Shown one piece after another: positions 24,386-38,000 of a stretch of 64,000 bases of DNA. Numbering within the stretch: the stretch's first letter is position 1; the number at the start of each line of letters is the position of its first letter. Source of the DNA: Crambe crambe (taxonomy: Eukaryota > Porifera > Demospongiae > Poecilosclerida > Crambeidae). Location of the stretch: contig OZ004586.1 in the NCBI GenBank assembly GCA_963924555.1, forward strand, positions 2,500,501-2,564,500. Reading direction: 5' to 3'. A program made the translations under genes and the position numbers. The notes under the pieces were generated by a model. That model worked only from the letters and a program-made list of their open reading frames with translations, did no database searches and was not told the DNA's origin.

Positions 24386-24469
24386 GTATACTCACTGACT
24401 ACATCCTCATAGCACAATGTCATAACAACACATCTATTACACAATAATTCTATATCAAAAATGAGCATG

Positions 24470-24639
24470 CGCACATGCAGGGCATGCAGGGCGGAGCATT
24501 ATACTTCCTGCAAAAATTAATGAACTTTTCAGGAAGTAATTATTATACGCCCATCTCGCGCTGGTTATAAATTTTTGAATAAGTAGCTAGCTAAATGTAG
24601 GTCTAGCTAAACTAATACCTTCGAATTTTGCACTAGCTA
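24470..24639 (+). promoter_or_regulatory. Upstream region of gene C
   Basis: Contains a GCGCACATGCAGGGCATGC block, GGGCGGAGC and an ETS-type ACTTCCTG, and is duplicated in two pieces at 21441-21530 and, inverted, 21720-21778. Conservation across the duplication marks it as the likely proximal promoter; the start site is not determined. Confidence 0.4.
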
Positions 24640-27600
24640 ATGAATATGATATATTTACGCTATATATATGTTATGATCCTGTTCTTGCCAATAAGAGGTG
24701 GCAAAGATGTCTACAAGCAGAGCTACCCTCCAGTTAATGATAGTTTACTGAGCAGTCAAGACTACTGTGATCCAGACAGCAATCAGACCTGTCCACTTTT
24801 CATTGCTTTCTTGACCTCCTTTGGAGGAATTTATAAGAGCAATGGAGGAATTCCAGGTGTGCAGATAGCACTGGACGAGATCAACAGAGACTCTTCTATG
24901 TTACCTGGATACACTCTCCATTATACTCTCAAAGATTCAAATGTTAGTTGGCTGCATGGAAAAGTACCTCCATTGCTGAGAAAGATTATTGATCAATGCA
25001 TGTACCTATAGCTATGTACCTAACTAGCTATAAAGTATCAGTGTTGGTTGTCAGTTTTTATCACCCAAACTTTATTACCCAAAGTGAAGGACATTGTAAA
25101 GTTGATATGGGTACGATACTGTTTTCAAGAAAAGTTAACGAGTGAAGTCATGTTCTAGCTAGAAGCAGGAAATTGCTGTTTAGACCCTTGGCATGTGGCT
25201 TGACCCACTTGCTATTGTTATTGTGGTTAGCTTTAATGGGCAACCCCATAAAGCTCAACTTGATGTGGTACTTCTACTGTAGATTTCAGGATGGTTGTCA
25301 GTAAGGAATGAGAAATAGGTAGTGGCTTACAAGGACCTAAGAAACCCAATCCTTTCATGTCCTATACAATCCATGCAGTTGTGTAAACCATAGGACAAAT
25401 GGTATCCACCTATTCCCCAAACCTTCCTGACAACCAACCTGCAATGGACAGTATTTATTATGAGTATAGATAGTCGTTGTCTTTGATATTATGTACAAGA
25501 ATCAATAGGTCGATAGTGTTACAATTATAGTTATTAGCCAATAATTTATATTCTACTAGAAAAACAGTCTTTGACATAAAGTGACTGTGCAATGGGTATG
25601 TTACATAACCATAATTATAGCATGCTACCTTTTGTTCCAATAGCGCATCTACAGAGAGCTTTGGGTCAGCAATAACTAAAATTATAATGCAAATTAGGCA
25701 GTTAAAAAGGATGTTATGATATCCTTATTGTGGTCACCGACTTCCTCACTCATTCCATGACATCAATGTAAAGAATGTCCAAAAGAAATTAATTTTTGCA
25801 TATAGGATTTGAATTCTTGCTCCCTTGCTGGTCATTTCACTCCTACCAATCCACTACTCTGAAATTGGTTTGTCTGACAGTCTCCTTTGCTGTCATGTGA
25901 CTGTTGTGTAGATTCGATTCTCTTTTCCTTCCCTGTTAGTCCCCTCCCCTTTCCCCTGAACCTTGACCCATGAAATATTATGCTCTCTCTCTCTCTCTCT
26001 AATCCCTCCCTTTCCCCCTGAATGACCCTATCCCAAGATATGAAATATTTAGCAGATTGTAGGGTACCAAGAGGACATTGTGCAGTGCATACTGACATGT
26101 TTTTCCAAGGCAGTTTTTGTCTTGGGAAGCTTTGTCTTAAGTGCAACTGTCTCATACCGATTATGACATGGACATGTTGCATGCATGCTTTGCATATGCT
26201 CATTGCAATGGATGGGTGGGGCATATATGCTCATATGTATGATAGGTGGCATGCTTAAATGAACGAGATTTTAAGTGTAATCTAATTCTTGTGGTCATGT
26301 TTTATCAACTTATAGTAGCTAACATTTACATGTTATGATAATAGCTACATTCTCTAGAATAACACATGCCATGCGTAACATTATTCACACAGCTAAAAGG
26401 TACAGTATAGCGCACTTCAGGAGAATAGGCTCCTGCTGCTGGCTAGTAGAAGTTTTCTTTGTGTTGTAATTTTTGTTCAATGTAGCTACGTAAGTACATG
26501 ATTATGCTACGTAGCTCGTTAGCTGGCTCATGGTGTGCACCCTTAATATTTTCTTGTAGAAAAAAATTAATTATGGCCATGTTGACTACACTTTATAATA
26601 ACCTTGGCCAATCTATAACCTGCCAGTTACAATGTAATTACATGGATTCCAAGTATTCCCACCCACTATTCCCATTTCCCCTACATATACATCAGGCATA
26701 TTCCTGATTCAGCTCCCTAATGTAGACCTTCTACTGACAGAGTCCTGATGTACTTGTCTATTGCCTATAGCTTGTGTCCTAAGATAGCATACCTATATTG
26801 TCAACTGCATCTTTATTAAAAGGCTTGTCTCCTCCTGTCCCTCTTCCTACGCCCATTGCAGTAAGAGGTAAAGTGGAATTCCAAGAGAGTTTCCGTAATG
26901 CTTCATCACTGTATCTATCACTACCAAGATCATTTATTTTAAAACAACAAACTGTGTCCTTTGTCAAAATTATTATTTTTTGTTGGCTACTGATTATATT
27001 TTTATCTGCAACTCGAAATCAACCAATCATAACAATGGTTTTCAACAGACCTGCAAAATACCTGCATGCTAGGTATAAGCTGGTACTGAGCAGAAAGAGA
27101 TTATCTGAGAAATAGAATGCTGTTGCGCAATGGCTTCAGCAAGCAATGCATCCATAGACAGCAAGACCAACATCCTCCTTCCTGGCGCAGCAATTTAAAG
27201 ACCCAACAACAAACAAACAACTATACACTGAAATAGTGCACGCTTGAAAAAAGGCAGTGATATTATCTTGCGGACCTGAGGGGTATAGTTTTTGTCTATC
27301 TAAAAGGAGGGAAAATGTTTACTGGTTGAAAAGTATGATTAGAAAATGTTGTTTTATTGTTGTTGTTTACTTCATCATGCATGTGCATGCCTAGCTCTCC
27401 TATTGGCATGTTGCTTTGTATGCATTGTCCATTAAACAGAGAGTTAATGAATCAATGATTAAAACGTCCTCCCCTTCATCAATGGAATGTTGTTGATTTA
27501 AAATCTACCCAGAAAATTTAATGTTGGCTTAAATCATGCCTGTGCCTGCCATAATTATGGTCATAATGACTTAGTTTCTTGAATTAACATACTATGTAGG

Positions 27601-30600
27601 TATGAAACGACTTTAATCAGTTAGTTAGTCTTAAGGTAGTAGAGATTCTGGTCAAGTTCACATAATTATGTGTAGCTATCATCAACCATTTTGCATTTGC
27701 AAAAATGTTTTATATTAATTTTTCTACTTGGTATGTAATTTTTATCAGGCTAGCTGTTATTTGAGCTCCTGTGATGTGATTAGCAGCACTTTATGGAGTT
27801 GGTCATGCATATATATCATTAAAGTATACTGAGAACCTTAATTCACTTTGACAGAAGCTTATGATTTGAGATGTGATATTTATTCTTGACCAATTTTCAA
27901 ACATCAGTGGAAAGTATCTTCACTGACGTCTGAAACTTTGAATTCTTAGAATCTAGTATGTACAAGGTAGTCATGGACACATTTTACATGTACGTACATA
28001 GGAGAGATGGGTGTACCGAAATGTTGGAAGAGTGAGAGATTAAGATTAAGGATCACATTCTCGGAATTGATTAGCTACTTACCAGTGGAGTACAATTCAT
28101 CAAAGGGGGTTGGAGTGGAAACAAATAGTCATTGCCAAAAATTCTGGTTAAGTAGGTGGGAAAATGAATGTCAAGAAATCTTTCTATCCATAAGTTTCAT
28201 GATTTCCGTGTATTTGTGTAGTCATGTTCCTTATTAAATTTTCTTACGATGCAGTGTAGCAGACATGTTGCCCTGGCATCCTTTTACACTCAGATGTTCC
28301 AACTCCCTACCAAGTTGGGGGTCATAGGTTCAGGATGCTCTGAGGCCACAGAAGCAACTGCTGAAGCTGCTTACTTCTTCAACATAACGCAGGTGTGTGA
28401 GACTTTTTAATCCATGTTAACTGTGGTAGTATAGTGTACATGTAATTTACTATATACAGCGGAACCTGGTTATAATGGTCACTGTATAAGCAGGTAGCCT
28501 CTCTATAACAACCAGGGGTCCAAGTCCCAAAAGAGCTTTTTAGGCACATTTTAACCTGAGTTAGCAGGCCACTTCTTTATAACAGCCATTTCTTGCTGGC
28601 CCGAGGGTGACCACTATAACCCGCGTTCAGCCATGTGGTACAGTACTATGAATCATTAAGCACCAAAAGACTTGGAATTTTCATTTAATTTTAGCTCTCT
28701 TGTTTTCCGGCATCTTTAAGGGGCAAGTCCTCTTTCCATCTTCTCTCCTCAGAGACTAATCTGGCCTATGGATACTTTGGAATTGTGAAGGAGTTTGGAT
28801 GGAAAAGAGTGGCCATCATAACTCAAGATGAGAAAATTTTCACTCAAGTATGCTAGTAAAAATAATTATTTAAGGGCTCGAATAATATGCTAGTAGTGTA
28901 GGGATTTTCTCTATTGGCACAAACCCCCACCCACTCTGCTGCATATGTGTGATATAGTCCCGGGTAAAGCATCCATTCCATCTCTTATGATTGTTAGTAG
29001 TTCTTGGGACGAGATTTTCTATAGAGATAGTCCAAATTATTTCGTGGTCATGTTCAATAATGATACATAAATTATTTATCCTGTATAAAAAAATCAAGTA
29101 AGTTATAACAACAAAAATAATTGTAAGCACAAATAAAAATTCTAACCAATTTACCATGATTCTTGAGCATCCTTGGAAATGCAAGTCACTGCAGTATTGA
29201 TTGGTATGTATTTGTTGTATAGCTACATATGATTGTATTGCAGTACATGGCAGTGACATAGCATGTAGGTGTTGTGATTCCCATAATTAAGTTAATGGTC
29301 TGCACACTTGTATATAAGGATATAAGGATATCATGTAACTGTATAGAATCCTACAAAGTCTATAATTATAAGTTCAAAGTGTATTAATTCATCCATTGAA
29401 AGTAAGAATACCTCACTGATAAAGACACCTCTCTAATCAGGACACCTCTCTAATCCGGACACCTCTCTAATCAGGACACATCTCTAATCCGGACACATCT
29501 CTAATCAGGATACCTCTCTAATCAGGACACTTGAATACCTCTCTAATCAAAATACTTGAATACGTACAGTACCTCTCTAATCAGGACACTTGAATACCTC
29601 TCTAATCAGGACACTGGTCCGAGTGTCCACTCTCACCTCATTGCTACATATATAACTATAGCTGCTTGGGACGTGGCTGAGTAAATAGAGAGAGATGATC
29701 TCATTGCAGGGTGGTAAGATCTCACTCAGTTAGAATGCAGTATACACATAATTATGGATCAACCAACCTGATAATTAGATATACAGTCATAATGGACAAT
29801 TAAACATTTCAAAAATGATATTGGTTAGTGCATGCCACCTACAGCTGTTTGGGCTGTACTCTGTGATGAGATTTCCTCTCTACCCCAAAAAGGCCACTCT
29901 GCATGCCATGTTCCAGCAATACACATCTAGCTACAGTAAACCTCTTGTAATAAAACCACCTCTCATATATAATATAAGGCCATGGCCATACTCTTAACTA
30001 TTCTTGTTTTACTCAAAGGCTATGGATGTTGTTACTGGGCAGTTGCGATCCTATAACATTAACTACACGGAAACAGTATTCCTCACATCAAGAGGAGTGG
30101 ATTCACTTGAAGATGAATTATTTGTAAATAATAAGGAAATTACTATATTATTCTTATTATCATAAAATGAACTGATTATTATTAGGATCGAAGTGCTCGC
30201 ATTTTTCTGCTCTCAATGTACCCACCTCAAGCAAGAGAGGTTTTGTGCAAGGTAACTACTCTAATCACTACAGCTTATCATTCTCTTGCATGCTATTGTG
30301 TGTCATTTACGTAGGCTTACCAGGGAGGAATGTACTACCCTCGCTACCAGTTCATTATTCCTGGGTGGTATGGTGAGAGATGGTGGGTTGGAGATAATGC
30401 CACCCAGAGGTATTTGATGGAGAAGTATCAGTGTTCTGTAGCCAACAGGGAACAAGTGCTGGCATATTCCTTGACTGTGTTTCTAGATGAGTTCCTGAAG
30501 AATTACTCCTTGCTGGTGGACAGTGGAAATGCAAGTCAAATGTAGCTGATGGCGATAACTAGCCAACATGCATGATTAAACATTTCATTAACCTGTGTCT

Positions 30601-33600
30601 TTATTTCGACATAATGCATCTCAGATAAAATACTTTTAACACGTGCATACTTATGCCTTTATAATTATTTTCTCTTATAGAATGGAAACCGATTTTATGA
30701 AGAATATGATCGTTTAATAAACTCATCGGAACCTTCATTCAACCTGGAACCAACCGTATACGCTCAACAGTGCTATGACACTACTTGGACCTATGCTAGA
30801 GCTCTCAATAAAACATTGACAAGTAAGTAAAGCGGGGCTATTTCGAACGGCGGGGCTATTCCATAGGTTCAAATATTTCAGAAACTACTGAGACTTCTGA
30901 CCTCAATGTTGGAGGATATAATCTACTATAATAGTAGAATATATCTTTCAAAATAGAGCTCGTAAGCTCGTGGAGTTTTGAAAATATTTGACCCTTCGGA
31001 ATAGCCCCGCTTTACCTTAGATTGAAGAATTGAGAGGCTGCTCCTATAGCTAGTAACTCTGAGTCCTACGTATTTGTAGCTATAATTTACTTATCTCAAT
31101 CAACAGTCATAAGAGAGAATGAAACACTTCGTAACTCACTGCACCAGTTCAATTCTGAATTGGACCCAAGAGAGAGATTCAATCTACAGCATTTCACCTA
31201 CAACAACTCAGCAATGCTCAGTCTAATGATAGACAACATCGCCAACACAGACTTCCTTGGATTAACTGTGAGTGGTATGCATTCACAGTATGTACATAGA
31301 GAATGAACACTTTATGACTTTAGGGTAGCATCAGATTTGACAATGATCGAACAAAAAGAGTCCAGAATTCTATCATAAGGCAGTATAGGAACAAGTCTGC
31401 CAAAGGTTAGTGTAGTCTTAAACTGCCTGCTAATAAAATTTTCATAAGTGTAGTCTACATTATCACTAGGGGACTGGGAGATGATAAACGTTGCAGAAAT
31501 TGATTTCAGCAATACCAGCGATCTTCTTTTCTCATATGAAGAAGGATTCAGTAATGGTTTATTATGGCCACGTAAGTATAGCATGGATCCTTCAATAAAG
31601 GACAATCTCAGTACAAAATAACCTCCAAAAGAGGATAAGCTCTCTATGAAGGATAAAAGATACACTATTCGGAGGTTCCAAGTTATAGTGGTTCATGCAT
31701 GCTGTAGCTATCAAAATTCCATCAAATTATATTCTGTAACTCCCAACTCGTTGATCTTTTTCACAGATGGACAGATCCCTTATGACGGTGTGCCAGTGGT
31801 GGTGATTGACACAGTACACATTGGCATTATTATTTTCTTTGGCGTGCTAATAGCAGGAGGCATCATATTCAGTGTTATTTGTCTCATCTTCAATTTCTAC
31901 TACAGAAATACAATGTATGCTATTACCAAAGCATCATATCACGTATATGGATAGCTAGTACTAGCTTAAAAATTGGATTGCTGCATGATAAGTTGCTTAT
32001 CAATATCCTGATAAATGCTGGACCAATAGGATTGCTGATTTTTAAGAAAAGTTGATAAAATTGTGTGACCATAAATTATTATGGTATAAGTAGCTCATCT
32101 TAACATACGTAATTACGTGATTTATGCTGACCTCAAACCTACAACCCTCTGTGCATACATAGAGGACTAGCTATACCTTATAATGTTTTGCAGGTTGATG
32201 AAACTAAGTAGCAAGAATTTGAACTATCTAATTGGAATAGGAGCAATCTTATTGTACATTAGCATGATCCAGTACATATTTCCTACCACTGATGGTCCGA
32301 CATTCGTTGTGCTCTTAAATGTAAGTGATAACTATGTAGCTACTGTGAAGTGTATCTCTTCAGAATCTCTATGCATGCTTTACCAAATCAGGTTGGGCAC
32401 TGCATGGGGGCTAACACTCTTCCTCTTCCATGATCAGCAAATGATTAATTTTGCAAAATTGGTCATAATTTGTGTATGTAATACTATTAGCAACTTTGTC
32501 CCTTTGATATTAGATAGCTATTATTATCATAAAAGAAACTGTTGAATCTACAAAAACCTTGTTGCAGTTGAACATATGGATGATATCAGTGGGGTACTAT
32601 TTGTGTTTCGGAACAGTGATCATGAAGATGATAAGGATATGGTACATCTTTTACAAGCCATTTTCCACAAATTCAAAGAAGGTGAAAAAATAGCTAGCTA
32701 GCTACTTATTGAAGTAAAAACCTCCCATATGCAAACATACTCACTATAATAATTCTGTACAAATGAATATCCATAGACAATTTCATTGAAACTTGTGCTA
32801 CTATCTGAAATACCACATTTTGTGTGACACAATTACAATACATTATTGTTATGAGTGTAGCTATATAAATGTATTATTGAAAGGAATCCAGCACTAGATA
32901 GAGTAACTGAATGCACTCTATGATTGTTAATGTGTGTACATTGCATAATCAATAACAGCTATTATAATACACAGACCATTCATGATTGGATACTGGCTGT
33001 CGGAGTCGTGGTTCTATTATTGATTGAATTGACTGTCTCGTCTGTTTATACAATTGTGCTCAGAGATAAATTCATTGCCACTCTTGTTCCCAATGCACCC
33101 GATGAAGTTGTTGAGGTGAGTGAGTGTATGCCTATAGTTTGAGGAGTGAGCTGCAGGGGGCATTGTAAGTTAGCTACGCTATTTATGTCCTCAATGTTTT
33201 TACAAATTAAAAAGCTGCTATGAGAACTTCAGGGTATCTGCTGTGCACTAGTACTGCACTTAATTTTTCACCAACTAAGGTCACACTATCAGCAGTGGTA
33301 TGTAACTACCTTCAAATTTAATCTAGTGATCAGAGTCACCAGATATATCACTGGTAGTGGTTCAGTGACCTCTAAAGTTTAATTTGGGGATCAGGTAGCT
33401 ATTTCTGATTATTAGTATGTACGTATCTCTTTCCCCCCACAGATTCGAGGAATTATCAAACAGCATCTACGTCTTGTTGTTGAAGTAGAACTTCCACGGT
33501 CCCTCACTCTTTCTGCTCTCGAGGTCCTTTATTTGCTCATAGCACTCATTTTAGCTTTTTGCACAAACAATGTGAAAGTAAAAGGCCTGGATGATTCCCG

Positions 33601-34773
33601 TTATGTGATTGTAGCTGTCTACATCGCAGCGATTGCATACATAATCTATTTCGTTACTGCTCTTGCTACCACCTTAGATGTGAACACACAAGCTGCACTG
33701 AGCAGTACTCTTTATTTCATTGGCATAACTGAGATTCTCCTACTAACATTCGTCCCCAAGGTAAAATAAAAACAGTAAGGAGAATTTTATACTCCATCAG
33801 ATTGTCCTTCCACGTGACATTGTTACTCGTGATAAAGTAACAGTCTACATAATTATACAAAGCAACCTCCAAAAAAGAGGGCAACTTCTCTACAAAAAGA
33901 CAAAAGGCTGGGTCCTAAGTTAGTGTGTGTGTCATAGGAGGTTCAATTTTATTATTAGATGGTGCTACTCTACAAGGATCCTGATTGTCAAGCCTTATTC
34001 GAGACTAGTAACACTCCACCTGATTGTACCATCAATATGTCTTCAGAGAGAAGACTAAGTTTACGTAAAAGCTCACTCAGGAATGGCTCGGTAAAGAATG
34101 GCAGTAAAGTTCCTCAACGAAGGGCAACCTGTAGTGTTCTCTCACCTACTGAGAAAGATGTCAGGCTGACTAAAGCGACCAGTAGCAGTGCACTACTAAT
34201 ACATAAGGTAATGGTCCATCAGTGCTTTGCATTTGACACAGCTAATTACAAAGATGAGCAGATAACCTATTTTGATTGCAGTTCACATAGCTATAGCTAT
34301 CTCTAGCCAGTCAAATAATTAGTGGCCATGGTTGCTAGGCCCAGTCACCCCCATTCTCTGCCTCGAGTGCTGTCGTCAGCCCTGACATCCAGGCAACTTG
34401 AGGTGCTATGTACGTATATAATGACTGAGAATCGGCTCGCTAAGGGAGGTTGCCTAACTTCCCCGCCCCTTGCGGACAGGGGTGCTAAGGCTAGAAGGTG
34501 ACTTCATGCTGAGCCTAGCACTGAGTAGGAGTATGGGGAGTGTATGTCTGCACAGATATCCTCCAGTGGCACATGGTGCCACAATCCTACTCTCCTAGTA
34601 GATTCCCTCTCCCTTATCCAGATTCCTGTACCTGTAACTCTCTCAGGAAGATATGGTATTACCATTATTTTATATTTTTATAGAATGAGGATACAGATAG
34701 AGTTCCAGTTAAGAAGCTGGATAGTATAACTTCAGAAGAGGACTCTAGTGTGAAAAAGACTTTTCAAGCATAG
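24640..34773 (+). CDS. Gene C: GABA-B-like class C GPCR, about 884 aa
   Basis: Exons: 24640-24942, 28255-28392, 28695-28847, 30019-30123, 30186-30251, 30315-30530, 30681-30822, 31107-31267, 31324-31405, 31470-31571, 31767-31914, 32194-32320, 32568-32681, 32975-33115, 33443-33760, 33959-34207, 34684-34773. The frame is open throughout. Order: short signal peptide (IYVMILFLPI), VFT domain about 40-480, TM1 near 500-525, TM2 548-570, TM3 582-610, TM4 623-645, TM5-7 690-772, tail 773-884 with an RRAT basic site. The exon 6 donor is GC (GCAAGT at 30531). Exon 3 is six codons shorter than in B and has lost the SSSPALS motif. Length is close to human GABA-B subunits (about 850-940 aa). No coiled coil is evident in the tail. 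Ligand unknown. Confidence 0.9.
24943..28254. other. Intron 1 of gene C, duplicate of the 21.9-23.9 kb block
   Basis: Holds the second copy of the intron-1 duplication (24943-27530). A Ser/Arg-rich frame around 25830-26220 on the minus strand runs over a CT-repeat patch (25980-26000) and is not supported as a gene. Confidence 0.7.
28457..28630. repeat. MITE-like repeat 'GCGGAACCTGGTTATAATGG'
   Basis: Left end CAGCGGAACCTGGTTATAATGGTCA and right end GTGACCACTATAACCCGCGTTC are imperfect inverted repeats. Similar in style to, but distinct from, the TGGAACCTC family. Intron 2 of gene C. Confidence 0.6.
29425..29615. repeat. Minisatellite of CTCTCTAATCAGGACAC units
   Basis: About ten copies of a 16-19 bp unit with variants (AATCCGGACAC, AATCAGGATAC, and an extended form with ACTTGAATAC). 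Intron 3 of gene C. It seems to be an expansion of a phrase from the TGGAACCTC-type repeats (ACCTCTCTAA...GGACA). Confidence 0.9.
30831..31015. repeat. Inverted-repeat element with GCGGGGCTATT ends
   Basis: Left AAGCGGGGCTATT...GGGGCTATTCC pairs with right GGAATAGCCCCGCTTTACC. It starts 8 bp after the exon 7 donor of gene C. Related interior phrases (GAAACTACTGAGACTT, GTTGGAGGATAT) occur at 46190-46235 in gene E and, reversed, near 37270-37350 in gene D. Confidence 0.7.
31588..31682. repeat. 'TGGAACCTC' family repeat in gene C intron 10
   Basis: Contains CAATAAAGGACAATCTCAGTAC, ATAACCTCCAAAAGAGGATAAG, CTCTATGAAGGATAAAAG and GGAGGTTCCAAG, all family phrases. Confidence 0.6.
34210..34683. other. 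Intron 16 of gene C with a GC-richer block
   Basis: The central part (34320-34530) is clearly richer in G and C than the neighbourhood and contains CATGGTTGCTAGGCCCAGTC and CTTCCCCGCCCCTTGCGG. It may be an unclassified retroelement fragment; I could not identify an RNA or coding relative. Confidence 0.4.
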
Positions 34774-35057
34774 CTAGAGAACTAGGTCTGTTTTTAGCAG
34801 AGTAGCTAGCTAGCCAATCTTTTTATTGAAGTGTTGTTGTTGTTATTGTTGTTGTTGTTGTTGTTGTTGTTGTCGTCGTCGTTGTTTATCATGTTATGTC
34901 ATCATCTTATTCATTCAATATGCAATATTTATCATTAATTTTTTTTCAACTGGCATGCGCACGATTTATAAGCAATGACGTCATCGCAATAGCTGTAATT
35001 CATTGTAGTACTTAGCTGCGTCCTCGTAGCCTGGAACGTAAGTAGCTAGCACTAAGA
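34774..35057. promoter_or_regulatory. Gene C 3' flank and gene D promoter region
   Basis: Starts with a (TTG)n run at 34838-34874. A perfect palindromic CRE/ATF site, TGACGTCA, lies at 34976-34983, about 75 bp before the gene D start. The block after it (AGCCTGGAACGTAAGTAGCTAGCACT) is repeated in the relic at 43095-43135, which shows that it belongs to the promoter unit. Confidence 0.5.
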
Positions 35058-38000
35058 ATGGCATATCTACTAGTAGTTTACCTTCCCCTTCTATTCTTGT
35101 CCGCAAATGGCGGAGAGGACGCCTACAAGCAGATCTATCCTCCAGTTAACGACAGTTTACTGAACAGTCCAGACTACTGTGACCCAGACAGCAATCAGAC
35201 CTGTCCACTTTTCATTGCTTTCTTAAGCTCCTTTGGAGGAATTTATAAGAGCAATGGAGGAATTCCAGGTGTGCAGATAGCACTGGATGAGATCAACAGA
35301 GACTCTTCTATGTTACCTGGATACTCTCTCCACTACACTCTTAAAGATTCAAATGTAAAAGTAACTTTTCAGAAGCATGCATGCATTATTAGAGCTAGCT
35401 AGTGTAAGAAAATGTGTCAGCATGCATTAATTTTACACATTCAGCCAGTAACTAGCTCCACCAGTTTCAGGAGTAAAGGAGTGGGAATATACAACACCTC
35501 TAATGAATTAATTAACCCTCCGTTATAGTATTCAGTTTAGAGTACGAAGACTGGGACGGTGAAATGACCTTTATTCATTTTGGACAGGAATGCTATTATA
35601 GGCTAGCTGTATGTAGGTAGCTGGTAGTTAACTAAATTTCTAATTAATTGCACATGTTCATCATTGATGTCTTGCTATGTAGGCCGATTGGCTAGCTAGC
35701 TGCATGATTGGCATCATATACCTGTGATAGAATAACCAATGTTGTCTGATTTTATTTACTTAATGTAAATTAAATACTGGCCAAAATATCCTCTGCACTC
35801 TGGAATTTTTGTCTGAAATTTGAGTATCATAGCTGCCAGCTACGTATAATTGGCATTCTGAGGAACAAAACTTCCATATCAAGTTTCCCTATTTACATGT
35901 ACATGGAACGCTAATAGTCTTTGATAGACATTTTCCTAACTGTGTCATATGAATAGCTAGCTACATATGGCCCAAGAACACTCATGCATGGGAAATAACA
36001 ACAGCAACGAACCATTCAAAGAGGACAAACCTCTCAACAAAGGACAATCAAAACTATGTTTCACTATGAAAGATATCCTAGCCTGAATTCATAGGATACA
36101 CAAGGGCATGGCAAATTTCCTCATTTCCAATTCAAAATATTATGAAATATATGCTGTGCCCTTGTGTATCTTACTGTTTCCTACAAAAAAATACATTGTG
36201 GAAGATCTCTTATTTTCATAGCATCTCAAAAGGACAGCTTTAGGCTGGGTCCCATAGAATTATAATTAAGTTCCACTGCATACAGCATGTATGTAGCTAC
36301 TAAAGTCATTCACTTGGTAGCTAAATTTTCTACTGACTCTCTTCATGAAATTCAGAATATAGTCAGTTATTCTAGCTAAGCCAAGTTGATGCAATATGGA
36401 AACATAATAATATTATTATGTAGCCAGCTATAGTATGTAACTGTACCTAAGCTGATTTTTATTACAGTAATGTTAATCATGTGAGATAATGTTTACAACT
36501 TCATCTGCCCATTTAGTATTCAGTATTAGTGTATTAGTATTTAGAATAAAGTTTTCATTCCATATTTGCTTTGTGGTAGCTACATAGCTTATTGGGCTAG
36601 TCAGCCATACATATGCTCCTGCACATTACACATTCAGTGATTAATAATTCATTGATATGTGCATTTCATCCATGTAGTAACTAAAATTTTCATCCATGTT
36701 GTATGTACGTACCTTTATTCCCATTTGATGCAGTGTAGCAGACAAGTAGCCCTGTCGTCGTTTTACACTCAGATGTTCCAACCCCCTACCAAGTTGGGGG
36801 TCATAGGTTCAGGGTGCTCCGAGGCAACTGAACCAACAGTTGAAACTGCATACTTCTTCAACTTAACTCAGGTACATATGAGAGAGAGTGGTGTACAGAT
36901 ATTATAATCAGGAGAGGATGACTCTTGGGGGGTTTGGAACACTACACCCTCTTCTCTTTCCCCCTCCCCATTTCGTGATAGTCATGAAAAATATTATAAG
37001 TCCACCAATACACGTAGGAGCGATGTGAGCTGTACATCATTAAACATAAAAAAGACTCGAATTTTAACTTCTTATCTTTGTAGCTCTCCTGTTTTCCAAC
37101 ATCATTAAATGGTAGCAAGTCCTCTTTCCATCTTCTCTCCTCAGAGACTAATCTGGCCTATGGATACTTCGGAATTGTGAAGGAGTTTAGATGGAGAAAA
37201 GTGGCCATCATCACTCAAAATGAGAATATCTTCACTCAAGTAAGTCCTAAGGATGTTAAAGTTGTGTAAACAGCTAAGAATTATGAGCTCTATTTCGAAA
37301 GATAAGTATTCTCCGACTTTGAGCTTAGAAGTCTCAATTATTATAGTTTCAAAATGTTTTGAATTAAGACCAACATGCACTATTTGAAATTGCCTTAGTT
37401 ATATATGTTTGCTCCTTATAATTGCCCCAAGTAACATTTGGACTGGTTGAAGGGTGGCCTGAATAGCTCAATCGTGACCACTCAGTAAGGTTTCTAAATT
37501 TCCTCCATGGTGAGATCATCACGATCTAAAGAAATGGGTGACATGTTATTAAAGATTAACTGACTGAATTAATATTACATGATCCTGTTACAGTACATAC
37601 ATGCATTGTAGCCACTATCATATCAGAGTAATTAATGTCTTTGATTTCCCTCAGGCTATGGATGTTCTTACTGAGCTGTTGGTATCCAATAATATTAACT
37701 ACACAGAAACAGTTTTCCTTTCAGAAAGAGGAGTGGATTCTCTTCAGTTTGTAAGTCAAAATGTTGATGCAGTAGCTATATATAATCTTAATGATAATTT
37801 ATTATAGGACAAAAGTGCACGAATTTTTCTACTCTCAATGTGCCAACATCAAGCAAGAGAAGTTTTGTGCAAGGTAGCTACTCACTATTAGCTTATCACA
37901 GATTTCAGTCCCTTTTTCTTGCATGCCATTATAGGCTTACCAGGGAAGAATGTACTACCCTCGCTACCAGTTCATTATGCCTGGGTGGTATGGTGAGAGG

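Larger units (their letters stand above)
21351..24639. pseudogene. Decayed receptor copy between genes B and C
   Basis: The interval holds pieces of one ancestral receptor unit: an upstream segment plus the 5' half of exon 1 turned around (21532-21778), the 3' half of exon 1 in direct orientation (21781-21885), about 2 kb of intron-1 sequence that matches intron 1 of gene C, an exon 2 start fused to a B-type exon 17 (23936-24385), and then the promoter segment of gene C. Exons 3-16 are missing. The unit appears to be a B/C-region duplication that lost its body. Confidence 0.85.
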
